From Acidobacteriota bacterium (GTDB lineage: Bacteria > Acidobacteriota > Thermoanaerobaculia > Multivoradales > Multivoraceae): a stretch of DNA of 64,000 bases. Both the position numbers and the translations under genes were made by a program. Position 1 is the stretch's first letter. Each line of letters begins with the position of its first letter. Positions 1-9,900 of the stretch are shown piece by piece. The stretch covers positions 372,001 to 436,000 of the forward strand of contig JAPPCR010000015.1 of assembly GCA_028875725.1 (NCBI GenBank), read 5' to 3'. The notes beneath the pieces are model-generated. The model ran no database searches, was not told the origin of the DNA, and saw only the letters and a program-made list of their open reading frames with translations.

Positions 1-162
1 CGCCGGGGAGTGGCGATGCCGCGCCAGCCAACGCGCCGAAGGGAACGGCCTCGTGAACAGTTGGCGAACGGCAACCCGCCACACCGCGCCATTCCCGCCG
101 CCCCGATTGTCGGCGACGACGTAGTCATGCAACCGAGCCCACTCCTTGAAGACGACTCTGCG

Positions 163-1539
163 ATGGTCCTGAGCCTACCCACCTATGCCGAAACCAGGGA
201 CTCCGGCGTCGAGTGGCTCGGGGATGTGCCGGCGCACTGGGAAGTACGTCGCATCAAGGACTGGCTCCGAGTGAACCAGACCGTGCTCCCGGAGGACACC
301 GACCCGGACTACGAGTTCCACTACATCGACATTGGTGCAGTCCAGGCGGGCGTCCTGGTTGGCGATCCCGTACGCATGAGGTTCGGCACTTCTCCGTCAA
401 GAGCCAGGCGTGTCCTTCGTGGGGGAGACACGATCGTCTCCACCGTAAGGACCTACCTGAAGGCAGTCTTGCATGTGCCTGCGGGAGGGGACGACCTTGT
501 CGCCTCAACAGGCTTCGCAGTCTTGACGCCCCAAGCCGCGACCGAACCAGCCTTCGTTGGCTCTCTCTGTCGCAGCCAACCCTTCACCGATTTCGTAATG
601 GCCCAATCAGTAGGCGTCGCATATCCGGCTATCGCCGAAACGAGGTTGTCGGCAGTACCGGTTGCGATTCCCCCGCTGGAAGAACAGACAGCCATCGTTC
701 GCTTCCTCGACTACGTCGACCGGCGCATCCGGCAGTACATCCGAGCCAAGGAGAAGTTGATCGCGGCGCTGGAGGAGCAGAAGCAGGCCGTCATCCATCA
801 GGCTGTCACGGGCCAGATCGATGTCCGAACCGGCGAGCCCTATCCCGCCTATCGGGAGTCCGGCCTCGACTGGCTGCCAGAAGTGCCGAAGCACTGGGAG
901 GTTCGACCGAGCCGGCGTGTCTTTCGACCCCGGAAGGAACTGGCCCGGTCCGGAGACACTCAGCTTTCGGCGACTCAGGCCTACGGTGTGATTGCGCAGG
1001 CGGAGTACGAGGCGAAGATTGGGCGAAAGGTGACCAAGATCACCCGCAACCTACAGCAACGGCGGCACGTGGAAGTGGATGACTTTGTGATCAGCATGAG
1101 GAGCTTCCAGGGTGGCCTCGAACGGGCATGGCGTAGCGGCTGTATTCGGTCTTCCTACATCGTGCTTCAAGCTGCCGTGCCTCTGAACGTCGACTACTTC
1201 GGCCGTCTCTTCAAATCACGAGGCTACATCGCCGCGCTGCAGTCGACGGCGAACTTCATTCGAGATGGCCAAGACCTGAGCTTCGAGAACTTCGCGAGAG
1301 TTCATCTGCCCTTTCCGGCACCAGAGGAGCAGCACGAGATTGCGGAGGCCATTGGCCGAAGCGTGCGCCAAGCGTCCTCAGAGATTGAGATTTCTCGCCG
1401 AAGGATCAGTCTTCTACGCGAGTACAGCGTCCGACTTCTGGCCGACGTGGTCACCGGCAAACTCGACGTGCGCGGTGCAGCCGTAGCTCTGCCTGAAGAA
1501 GAAGATCCTCTTGGCCACTCTGGGCGGGATGTCGCCTAG
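163..1539 (+). CDS. hsdS: Type I restriction-modification specificity subunit HsdS
   Basis: DNA-recognition subunit of a type I restriction-modification complex. Two target-recognition halves are visible. Each begins with the typical phrase, SGVEWLGDVPAHWEV in the first and SGLDWLPEVPKHWEV in the second. Each half ends in a conserved helical spacer: PPLEEQTAIVRFLDYVDRR followed by AVTGQIDVRTGE in the middle, and PEEQHEIAEAIG followed by VVTGKLDVRG at the C-terminus. The reading frame is open back to the left edge (GTG at 10, ATG at 127), but the extra N-terminal residues are low-complexity and unlike the family. I therefore prefer ATG 163, giving 458 aa. That start has no strong Shine-Dalgarno, so it may be coupled to an upstream hsdM outside the window. 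hsdR lies downstream at 6910, separated by two other modules. Confidence 0.92.
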   Translation: MVLSLPTYAETRDSGVEWLGDVPAHWEVRRIKDWLRVNQTVLPEDTDPDYEFHYIDIGAVQAGVLVGDPVRMRFGTSPSRARRVLRGGDTIVSTVRTYLKAVLHVPAGGDDLVASTGFAVLTPQAATEPAFVGSLCRSQPFTDFVMAQSVGVAYPAIAETRLSAVPVAIPPLEEQTAIVRFLDYVDRRIRQYIRAKEKLIAALEEQKQAVIHQAVTGQIDVRTGEPYPAYRESGLDWLPEVPKHWEVRPSRRVFRPRKELARSGDTQLSATQAYGVIAQAEYEAKIGRKVTKITRNLQQRRHVEVDDFVISMRSFQGGLERAWRSGCIRSSYIVLQAAVPLNVDYFGRLFKSRGYIAALQSTANFIRDGQDLSFENFARVHLPFPAPEEQHEIAEAIGRSVRQASSEIEISRRRISLLREYSVRLLADVVTGKLDVRGAAVALPEEEDPLGHSGRDVA

Positions 1540-1675
1540 CCGGTGGATACCCATTGTGCTCGGGCAGCCGCTCCCTACGAAGCCGCCTAACTCGCAAAGG
1601 ACGCCTCTTCCAAAACCAGGTCAACGCAGGCGTCCTGCGCCAGAGCTTGATACAAATGGCTTGGAAGCCCAATCG

Positions 1676-2464
1676 ATGCCCATCTCTTTCACGCCGATCG
1701 GCGCAGACCCCAACTGGCGCGGTTCCACCTGGACCGTCGACGACGAACTGCAGTTGGCGAGCATGCTCGCCCGCGTCGCCGTCGGCCAAGCCGCTGTCGT
1801 CGAGAAGATCCTGCGGGAGACCGGATGCGCTCCTCCAGACATGGCAACTGCCGGGCTCCAAGGTGCACGACACCTTCTGACGGTCAGGCCAGACGAAGGG
1901 CCCGCGCACCGAGATGGTTGGATCTTCCAGGTGATCTCTTGGATGGCTGCGCACCTGCAATCGAAGACAACGCCCCAGCGAACCCTCATCCGTCCACCGC
2001 AGATGATGCGAGCACAATCAGGACAGGACGGCCTGATCATCGAGTACTCTGACGACGCCATCGCAAGAGTCGTAGTCTGCGAGGACAAGGCAACCAAGAA
2101 TCCACGGCAGCAGTTTCGCGCCGGAATCCTGCCAGAACTTAAGAAGTACGAGACCGGCTCGCGAGATCACGAGTTGATCGACGGCGTCTCGACCATCCTC
2201 AACTGCAACGGCATAGAGCAAGTTGATCACGTCGTGGCGAGTATTCTTTGGGACGACCAGCGCGCATACCGCGTCGCCACGACCGTGAGCCAGGGCCAGT
2301 TCACGCCCCAGGATCGAGCCAGCCTCTTTGCCGGGTACGAAGAAGCCGTACCCGGTGACCTGCTCCGAAGACGCGTCGAACTCATGCCTCTAGCCGACCT
2401 CCGACCCTGGCTGCAGGGCCTCGCTGAGAAGGCACTGGCAGTACTGGACGAGCAGCATGTATGA
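1676..2464 (+). CDS. PD-(D/E)XK nuclease-like protein, HamA/DUF1837-like (Hachiman-type partner)
   Basis: A 262-aa protein with a probable PD-(D/E)XK nuclease core in its middle: GQDGLIIEY supplies the acidic residue on one strand and VVVCEDKAT supplies the E-x-K on the next, followed by a helix (ILPELKKYE). It overlaps the downstream helicase by 8 nt (2457-2464), so the two are probably co-translated. A small nuclease beside a Ski2-like SF2 helicase is the layout of Hachiman (HamA/HamB, also called AbpA/AbpB). The family assignment is inference from core motif and neighbour, not from a profile hit. ATG 1676 is chosen because GGAAG lies 8 nt upstream. An upstream in-frame ATG at 1511 would overlap hsdS and add a proline-rich, non-protein-like stretch. 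Alternative: another nuclease of a two-gene nuclease-helicase defence system. Confidence 0.6.
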   Translation: MPISFTPIGADPNWRGSTWTVDDELQLASMLARVAVGQAAVVEKILRETGCAPPDMATAGLQGARHLLTVRPDEGPAHRDGWIFQVISWMAAHLQSKTTPQRTLIRPPQMMRAQSGQDGLIIEYSDDAIARVVVCEDKATKNPRQQFRAGILPELKKYETGSRDHELIDGVSTILNCNGIEQVDHVVASILWDDQRAYRVATTVSQGQFTPQDRASLFAGYEEAVPGDLLRRRVELMPLADLRPWLQGLAEKALAVLDEQHV

Positions 2465-5400
2465 CCAGGTGACCGCAGGCCTGATTCGCTCTACCCCGCC
2501 GCTTCGGAACCTAGATCGGGAGACCCTGCCCGACAGATTCACCGAGGCGTTCGCGCGTATCGTCGCGCTCCGGGTTCGCCTGCGCGACGGCGAGAGCCCG
2601 CCCGAGGAACTAAGCACAACCCGCACCTTCGCGCAGCGGCTGGCCCGGACGAACGAAGCCCTGGTGGCCGTGAGCCCAGATCGGGAAGACCGACGCTCCG
2701 CCGCCTTCGTCGCCGCTACAGCCCATCAGCTCGTTTACCAGATCGACAGTCTCTCGGGCATCGCAGCGAATCCGGCGAGACTCACCGCCGACGCCATCAC
2801 CTCAGACGTCAGTGCGATGCTCCTGTTTCTGGTGGCCCAGTCCGCCGCTGACGCCACCGAGATCGCCCATCGAATTCAGATTCCCAGTGCTCCGAGCATT
2901 GAAAGCGAACTCCTCTGGACGCTGGTGGAACTCGCACGCGGCCATGTTGCCCAGACAAACGAACGCAGCCTCTCTCCCATTGAGGAGGCGGTCGATGCAG
3001 CCGATCCTGCGGCACCAACCGCCGCGCTCTACTACCAGATTCTCCTAGCCGCCCGCGTTCTAGCCTCTTACCTCGCCGGTCGACCCGACGGAGAAGACGA
3101 CGCGTCGGCCATCCTGCGCCACGTCCAGGAACTTGCATTCCACCCCGGGGATGCGTTTTCCCGTCCTGCCTTCGGCAACGGGCGCTCCAAGTCGGCCCCA
3201 GGCCCGGCACTCTTCCCCGGACCCTTTCACCTGGCGACGCTGTTGCTTGCCGTTTCTGACCGACTTGCGGCCGCTGCGGTAGTCAACGTACTTCCCCCGC
3301 CCGAAATCGAGCCTCATCGGTGGCACCTCGTTCTCCAGAAGATCGCCGAGCAGAGACCCTATCTCTGGCCCAACCTCCAAGAGGCCATAGCCAACCGCTA
3401 CCTCAACCCCGGCTTGTCGTCCGTAGTGTCCTTCCCCACCGGAGCAGGAAAGACCGGTGTCTCCCACCTGAAGATCGCAGCAACGCTCCTGGCTGGCAGA
3501 CGGGTCGTGTTCGTGGCGCCGACGCACGCACTTGTCGACCAGACCGTAACCGACCTTCGGGCCGCGTTTCCTGGGCGCCGAACACGTAGCGTAAGGGAGT
3601 ACGAGTTCTCCTTTTCTACCGACACCGACACGCCTGCAGACATTGAAGTAATGACGCCCGAGGCCTGCCTTCAACTCAGCCATGTCCGTCCTCTCGCACT
3701 CGAAGGCGTAGGTCTAATGGTGTTCGACGAGTGCCACCTCATACACCCGAGAGAATCGACAGATCGCCGTTCTCTTGACGCGATGCTGTGTATTCTCCGT
3801 GTCGTCCGTCTCGCGCCCGAGGCGGACCTTCTACTCCTATCCGCAATGATCAAGAATGCGGACGAGATGGCGGCATGGCTGAAGGAGCTCACGGGACGCG
3901 AAACGCTGCATCTGTCGATGCCGTGGAAGCCAACCCGTCAGCTCCGGGGCTGTGTGGTCTATCCTCAGCAACGGCTGAAGAAGCTCAATTCTTTTCTGCA
4001 AACCGAAAAGCAGAAGAGCACCACCCAATCTGTACCGGCTGCCGTGAAGCGCAGGCTTACAGCCCAACCTCACGGTTTCTTCAGTGTCCGCCAGACTTGG
4101 GCATCGCAGCGTCGTGACGCCTACGCTTACCTTCCCATCTGCACGCAACGTCCCGAGCTTTCGGCAAACGCGAGTTGGCGACTCATCCCAAACGCGGGAG
4201 TAGTTGCCTCCGTACTCGCTGCTCCAGCAGCACGGGCGGGAATCAAGACCCTCGTATTCTCGCAGTCTATTCCGGTCGCAGCCAAGATCGCCGAACGGAC
4301 CTCGAAGGCTCTTGGGCCATCCGGGATCGAGCTGACACCGCAGGAAAGCCGATTGGTCGGCGTCGCCATTGACGAACTGGGTGGCAGCGACCAGCTCTAC
4401 CTCCAGGTCGAGGACAACAAAGTCATCTCCCGGGCTGCTACTCACCACGGACTGCTGCTCCCAGAAGAGAGGCGATTGATTGAATCGATGTACGCCCGGC
4501 CAGACGGTCTAGCGGTTCTCTCCGCCACGGGCACGCTCGGGCAGGGCATGAACCTGCCGAGCGAGTTCGTGATCATCGCCCAGGACAGCCGCTTCGATGA
4601 GCAGACCGGTGCGTTGGAAGTGTTGGACTCGCGCGAGCTTCTCAACGCCGCCGGGCGGGCCGGACGAGCCGGAAAGAACGCCACGGGCATGGTCCTCGTG
4701 ATTCCCGGCCGGGTCGTACCATTCGACGAGACGGACTCGAGGATCGGCGAAAGGTGGATGCGCCTACGCGAGGTCTTCGGACAGATTGACCAGTGCCTGG
4801 CGATTGACGATCCCCTTACTGCCGTGCTTGATCGAATTCACGCCGAAGCCCGTTCCCCCGATGAGCTTGATCGCTACGTGATCTCACGCCTCTGCGTTTC
4901 GGCCGACGACGAATCGCCGGAAACCCAGCTTGGCCGAGCGCTTCAAGGCACGTTCGCCGCCTTCAAGAAGCGCCGGGAGGGGAAGGATGCCTGGATTGAG
5001 AGCCGCACTAGGTCGGCGCTTGCGGCTCTCGGACACATAGACCCTGACGACGAAATCGCCGCCTCTGTACGAGAGCTTTCTTCCTCCGTGGGCTTTCCCG
5101 AGGAGACAGTCTCGGTCCTGAGGGCCGATATCCTGGAATCCGGCCCGGCCTCCAGCACACCCGTGATGGACTGGTGCGAGTGGCTCTTCGACTGGCTACT
5201 TCGCTGGCCGGAGCACGCCCTGCGCGTGCTACGCCCTGAGGATCTCGAAAGGCAGTTCGGCTCACGCTTTAGCAGGCTTGCAACCGATGGGGACCGAGTT
5301 GGCTACGCCGTGCCGAAGCTTCGAAACGCCCTCGGCCTCTGGATGAAGGGCGAACCGCTGAACGTCGTCCAGTCGGTTCTAGGTGACACTCCACGAGACC

Positions 5401-5747
5401 TCAAGCGCTCCACCGGTGCGAGGAAGTTCGTGGTGAACATCCTGCCCACCCTCGCGCATCTCCACTTTGCTGCTTCCAGGATTGCCGCTTCACAGTCTTC
5501 GGACGGGTTGACGGCCCCAGCCGAAGCGCCCACACTCACGTACATCGGTCAATGCGTCCGGCTCGGCTTCTCGTCGCTGGAGATGTACGTCCTCTACACA
5601 CTGGTCCGGAATCGCGTGTCCTCCCGGCGTAGAGTGCACAGGGAGTTCAGCAAGCTCGAAGCGAGCCTCCCGACCCCCGTGGGGCCTGAGACCTGGGCAG
5701 AGGTGAACGCACGGGTCGCGGCTGCACGAGAATCTGCGAACAGTTGA
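2457..5747 (+). CDS. DEAD/DEAH-like Ski2-type SF2 helicase, HamB-like
   Basis: A 1096-aa superfamily 2 helicase. The first ~310 residues carry no motif I recognise. The helicase core follows: Walker A FPTGAGKT near residue 325, motif Ia VFVAPTHALVDQ, Walker B VFDECHLI near 422, motif III LLLSAMI, motif V LSATGTLGQGMNLP near 684, and motif VI NAAGRAGRAGKNATG near 730. The GQGMNLP and GRAGRAG forms are typical of Ski2/Brr2/HamB-type helicases. A long helical C-terminal region follows. The gene overlaps the upstream nuclease candidate by 8 nt, indicating one two-gene unit. In Hachiman the helicase senses damaged or phage DNA and controls the nuclease; that role is inferred here. The 414 bp after the stop contain no convincing gene. 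Confidence 0.8.
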   Translation: MYDQVTAGLIRSTPPLRNLDRETLPDRFTEAFARIVALRVRLRDGESPPEELSTTRTFAQRLARTNEALVAVSPDREDRRSAAFVAATAHQLVYQIDSLSGIAANPARLTADAITSDVSAMLLFLVAQSAADATEIAHRIQIPSAPSIESELLWTLVELARGHVAQTNERSLSPIEEAVDAADPAAPTAALYYQILLAARVLASYLAGRPDGEDDASAILRHVQELAFHPGDAFSRPAFGNGRSKSAPGPALFPGPFHLATLLLAVSDRLAAAAVVNVLPPPEIEPHRWHLVLQKIAEQRPYLWPNLQEAIANRYLNPGLSSVVSFPTGAGKTGVSHLKIAATLLAGRRVVFVAPTHALVDQTVTDLRAAFPGRRTRSVREYEFSFSTDTDTPADIEVMTPEACLQLSHVRPLALEGVGLMVFDECHLIHPRESTDRRSLDAMLCILRVVRLAPEADLLLLSAMIKNADEMAAWLKELTGRETLHLSMPWKPTRQLRGCVVYPQQRLKKLNSFLQTEKQKSTTQSVPAAVKRRLTAQPHGFFSVRQTWASQRRDAYAYLPICTQRPELSANASWRLIPNAGVVASVLAAPAARAGIKTLVFSQSIPVAAKIAERTSKALGPSGIELTPQESRLVGVAIDELGGSDQLYLQVEDNKVISRAATHHGLLLPEERRLIESMYARPDGLAVLSATGTLGQGMNLPSEFVIIAQDSRFDEQTGALEVLDSRELLNAAGRAGRAGKNATGMVLVIPGRVVPFDETDSRIGERWMRLREVFGQIDQCLAIDDPLTAVLDRIHAEARSPDELDRYVISRLCVSADDESPETQLGRALQGTFAAFKKRREGKDAWIESRTRSALAALGHIDPDDEIAASVRELSSSVGFPEETVSVLRADILESGPASSTPVMDWCEWLFDWLLRWPEHALRVLRPEDLERQFGSRFSRLATDGDRVGYAVPKLRNALGLWMKGEPLNVVQSVLGDTPRDLKRSTGARKFVVNILPTLAHLHFAASRIAASQSSDGLTAPAEAPTLTYIGQCVRLGFSSLEMYVLYTLVRNRVSSRRRVHREFSKLEASLPTPVGPETWAEVNARVAAARESANS

Positions 5748-6122
5748 TGAAACAGCTTGCGGTCCGCCGAGCTGTAGCCATAACGCCATCACCGTGTTGG
5801 TAGACACCGAGCCCTCCCGTGATCCTGCATTCCGCACGGCGGGACCCGATTCTCAAGGCCGGTCGTCATGACCCGCGGGACAGCATGTTCGACGGGACGA
5901 TCGGGCCGACGGGCCGTTAGCGACGGTTAACGCGCACCGCGTGGCCCCCGGGGTGCCCTATGATCACGCCCCGGCGCGAGCCGAGGCAGCCATGGTCAAA
6001 CAGGAGAAGGGCGGCAAATGGCGCGCTCAAGCCAAGTAGCGGCCGGGCCCGGCAAGGCCGCCTCGGCCGTGCCCCAAGAAAGGCTGCTAGGCAGCGAGCC
6101 GCCCAGGAGTGCCGATTCGAGC
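5748..6122. other. Intergenic spacer without a supported gene
   Basis: The stretch between the helicase stop and the vapB promoter region holds no ORF that I can support. A 15-codon ORF at about 5991-6038 (starting MVKQEKGGKW) has the flavour of a tyrosine-recombinase arm-binding segment, but it is far too short to call. A 63-codon ORF in another frame is arginine-rich and looks like noncoding translation. The spacer marks the boundary between the nuclease-helicase pair and the TA/hsdR unit. Confidence 0.4.
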
Positions 6123-6142
6123 TAGTATGCTGTGCAGCACAG
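6123..6142 (+). promoter_or_regulatory. Candidate vapB promoter -10 and palindromic operator
   Basis: TAGTAT at 6123-6128 resembles a -10 box. It is followed directly by CTGTGC-A-GCACAG at 6130-6142, a perfect 6+1+6 inverted repeat that would overlap the transcription start. The site lies 20 nt before the vapB ATG. VapB antitoxins of the ribbon-helix-helix type commonly repress their own operon by binding such palindromes. The sequence is seen directly; its function is inferred. Confidence 0.5.
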
Positions 6143-6161
6143 GAACCGTGAGGCTGTAGCT

Positions 6162-6485
6162 ATGAGGAACATCACCGTATCCGTCGACGACGAAACCTAC
6201 CGGCGCTCGCGCATCCGCGCGGCGGAACTCGACACATCCGTCTCCGCACTCGTGCGGAGCTATCTCTGCACCTTGGCAATGGACTCAGCCGGAAGTGCAT
6301 CCGCTGAAACGCCGCTCGAACGCAGGCGGCGCCTGCTGCGCGAAGTGACGGAGGACTTTGAGCGACGCGGCGTTGGCCTCGACATGGCCGCGAATCTATC
6401 CCGCTCAGAACTCTATGACCGTGGCCGGGCTCGAACTGAGGCGGCCAAGGCTCGAACGCGCGACGAGAACGCCGGGAACGCTTGA
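6162..6485 (+). CDS. vapB: VapB-type ribbon-helix-helix antitoxin
   Basis: A 107-aa antitoxin candidate. The N-terminus MRNITVSVDDETYRRSRIRA is a typical ribbon-helix-helix DNA-binding segment: a short beta strand, then helices containing the SALVRSYL phrase. The C-terminal half is charged and probably wraps the toxin. ATG 6162 is chosen because GTGAGG lies just upstream and the fold begins at this methionine; an upstream TTG at 6132 would add residues that do not belong to the fold. The stop overlaps the toxin start by one base (TGATG), the usual coupling in TA pairs. Transcription probably starts at the -10/palindrome at 6123-6142. Confidence 0.8.
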   Translation: MRNITVSVDDETYRRSRIRAAELDTSVSALVRSYLCTLAMDSAGSASAETPLERRRRLLREVTEDFERRGVGLDMAANLSRSELYDRGRARTEAAKARTRDENAGNA

Positions 6486-6913
6486 TGCCGGGGCGCTTCG
6501 TCGACACGAACGTTCTCCTGTACGGAGCCAGCCGCAGCTCCGTGGACGCTCCGAAGCGGAAGGTGGCGCTGGACACTCTCCGCGAGAGGGACCTCGTAGT
6601 GTCCGTCCAGGTCCTACAGGAGTTCTACCACCAAGCCACGCGGCCGACTCGCGAGGACCGCCTGTCCCACACGGACGCTCTGGCCTTCCTTGAACCGATC
6701 CTCGAGTTTCGCGTACAACCAACAACCGTCGCCGTCTTCTACGACGCGGTGATGTTCAGCCGACGATTCCAGATCGCGTACTGGGACGGCGCGATACTGG
6801 CCGCGGCACGTGCCTCCGGCTGCTCGGAGGTGTACTCGGAGGACCTGAGCCACCACCAAGACTACGACGGCATACGAGTCGTGAACCCGTTCGCGGGGCC
6901 GACCGCGTCATGA
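6485..6913 (+). CDS. vapC: VapC-type PIN-domain ribonuclease toxin
   Basis: A 142-aa PIN-domain protein. The acidic metal-binding residues are visible: D7 in RFVDTNVLLY, E46 in VLQEFYHQ, D101 in YWDGAILAAA, and E119/D120 in VYSEDLSHH. VapC toxins cleave RNA, usually tRNA or rRNA, when not bound by VapB. ATG 6485 shares one base with the vapB stop. The gene overlaps hsdR by 4 nt (ATGA, 6910-6913), so toxin and restriction subunit are translationally linked, which is unusual. The overlap suggests the TA pair stabilises or is co-regulated with the restriction operon; this role is inference. Confidence 0.88.
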   Translation: MPGRFVDTNVLLYGASRSSVDAPKRKVALDTLRERDLVVSVQVLQEFYHQATRPTREDRLSHTDALAFLEPILEFRVQPTTVAVFYDAVMFSRRFQIAYWDGAILAAARASGCSEVYSEDLSHHQDYDGIRVVNPFAGPTAS

Positions 6914-9900
6914 CAACCGACACGACGGAGCGCGGTCTCGAACGCCTGATCTGCACCGCGCTCGCCGGCCACCCCTGCGATCCGCCGAAGCCCGGCGAAC
7001 TCCCCCAACCCACCGAGCCGAGCGCCGCCACCGCCGGCTGGACCGCCGGCGACCCCGGCGACTACGACCGGAACTACTGCGTCGACCTCGCCCAGCTTTC
7101 CGCCTTCCTCCACGCCACCCAGCCCGACGCGGCGGCCGGCCTGGCCCTGGACGAGGACGGGCCGGAGCGGCGGAAGCTCCTCGCCCGGCTCCAGGGCGAG
7201 ATCGCGAAGCGCGGCACCATCGACGTGCTCCGGAAGGGCCTCGGCCACGGCGCGCACGAGCTGGAGCTGTTCTACGGCACGCCGTCGGCGGGCAACGAGG
7301 TCGCGCAACAGCGCTTCGACCTGAACCGCTTCACCGTCACGCGCCAACTCCGCTACAGCGGAGACCAAGCCCAACTGGCGCTCGATCTGGCGCTGTTCGT
7401 CAACGGCCTGCCGGTCATCACGTTCGAACTGAAGAACAGCCTGACCAAGCAGACGGTCAGCGACGCCGTCGAGCAGTACCGGAAGGACCGCAACCCGCGG
7501 GAGAAGCTGTTCGGGTTCGGCCGCTGCATCGTCCACTTCGCGGCGGACGAGCGGGAGGTGCGCTTCTGCACCCACCTGCGCGGCAAGGCGTCCTGGTTCC
7601 TACCGTTCAACCGGGGCTGGAACGACGGCGCCGGCAACCCGCCCAACCCGGACGGTCTGGCCGCGGACTACTTGTGGCGCGAGATACTGACTCGCGAGAG
7701 CCTGACGGAGATCATCGAGAACTACGCCCAGATCGTCGAGTCAAAGGACGAGAAGACGGGCCGGACGAAGAAGACCCAGATCTGGCCGCGCTACCACCAA
7801 CTCGACGTCGTCCGCCGGCTCCTGGCCGACGCGGGGGAGCACGGCGCCGGCAGGCGCTACCTGATCCAGCACTCGGCCGGGAGCGGCAAGAGCTACTCGA
7901 TCGCCTGGCTGGCCCACCGGCTGATCGGGCTGGAGACGCGCGGCGGCGGCACGGTCTTCGACTCCATCGTCGTCGTCACGGACCGCGTCATTCTCGACCG
8001 CCAGATCAAGGACACCATCAAGCAGTACGCCCAGGTCGCGACGACCGTCGGCCACGCCGACAGCTCGGCGGACCTCCGCCAGTTCCTCGAGGGCGGCAAG
8101 AAGATCGTCATCACGACGATTCAGAAGTTCCCCCACGTCCTGGACGCCATCGGCGACGAACAGCGCGGACGCCGGTTCGCGATCGTCATTGACGAGGCCC
8201 ACTCCAGCCAGGGCGGGCGGACGAGCGCCGCGGTCTCGGGCGCCCTCTCCGAGGCCGGAGCCCGCGGCGAGGAGGAGACGTACGAGGACCAGATCAACCG
8301 CCTGATGGAGTCGCGCAAGCTGCTGCCGAACGCCAGCTACTTCGCCTTCACCGCCACTCCCAAGAACAAGACGTTGGAGTTCTTCGGCGTTCCCGAACGA
8401 CAACCGGACGGCACCGTCAAGCGGCGCGCATTCCACACCTACTCGATGAAGCAGGCGATCGAGGAAGGCTTCATTCTCGACGTGCTGAAGCACTACACGC
8501 CGGTCAGGAGCTACTACCGGCTCGCGAAGAGCGTCGAGGACGACCCGGAGTTCGACGTCAAGAAGGCGCAGCGGAAACTGCGGCGCTTCGTCGAAGGGCA
8601 CAACCACGCCGTCCGGCTGAAGGCCGAGATCATGGCCGACCACTTCCACGACCAGGTCGCCGCACCGCGGAAGGTCGGCGGCGAGGCGCGGGCCATGGTG
8701 GTTACCAACGGTGTCCAGCGCGCGATCCAGTACTTCCACGCCATCCGCGACTGCCTGGAAGCGAGGAAGAGCCCGTACCGGGCCATCGTCGCCTTCTCGG
8801 GCGAACACGACTACGGAGGCGCGAAGGTCACGGAAGCCTCGCTCAACGGTTTCCCGTCCAGGCAGATTGCGGGGAAGATCCAGGAACGCCCCTACCGGTT
8901 CCTGGTCTGCGCCGACAAGTTCCAGACCGGCTACGACGAGCCGCTGCTCCACACGATGTACGTCGACAAGACGCTCGCCGGCATCAAGGCGGTGCAGACC
9001 CTGTCGCGGCTCAACCGGGCGCATCCGGGCAAGTACGACGTCTTCGTGCTCGACTTCCTGAACGACACGGAGATCATCCGCGACTCGTTCGCGAACTACT
9101 ACCGCGGCACGATCCTGGCCAACGAGACGGACCCCGACCGGCTGCACGACCTGCAGGCCGACCTCGACGCGGCGCAGGTCTGTTCGGCGGACCAGATCGA
9201 CCTGTTCGTCGAGCGCTATCTGGACGGCGCCGAGCGCGACCGCCTCGACCCGATCCTCGACCAGTGCGTCGCGGTCTACCTGAGCGAACTCGACGAGGAC
9301 GGACAGGTCGACTTCAAGGGCAAGGCGAAGGCGTTCGTGCGCGCCTACGGCTTCCTCTCCTCGATCCTCCCGTTCTCGAACGCCGACTGGGAGAAGCGGT
9401 CGATCTTCCTGAACTTCCTGATCCCGAAGCTGCCGGCGCCAAGAGAGGAGGACTTGGCGCGGGGCATCCTCGAGGCGGTCGACATGGACAGCTACCGGGC
9501 CGAGAAGCAGGCGATGCAGAAGATCCTCCTGCCCGACGAGGACGCCGAGGTCGATCCAACGCCCCCGGCCAGCGGCGGCCAACGGCCGGAATCCGACCTG
9601 GACCACCTCTCGAACATCATCAAGGCGTTCAACGACCACTTCGGCGGCATCGAATGGGCGGACGAAGACCGCGTGCAGCGGATGATCGCGTTCGACATCC
9701 CAGCCAGGGTCGCCTCGGACACGGCCTTCCGGAACGCGCGCCGGAACTCCGATCGCGAGAACACCCGCATCGAGCACGACAGAGCGCTGCTCCGCGTGAT
9801 GCAGAACGTGATGAAGGACGACACCGAACTGTTCAAGCAGTTCATGGACGACGACGGCTTCAAGCGGTGGATGTCCGAGGTGGTGTTCAGGCGGGCATAC

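Noticed and set aside
10..162. N-terminal extension of hsdS
   Set aside because: Low-complexity residues that no HsdS has. It could be the end of hsdM in another frame; ATG 163 begins the family sequence. Not certain, as the left edge is cut.
1511..1675. N-terminal extension of the HamA-like protein
   Set aside because: It overlaps hsdS and translates to a Pro/Arg-rich stretch, while ATG 1676 has a GGAAG site at the right distance.
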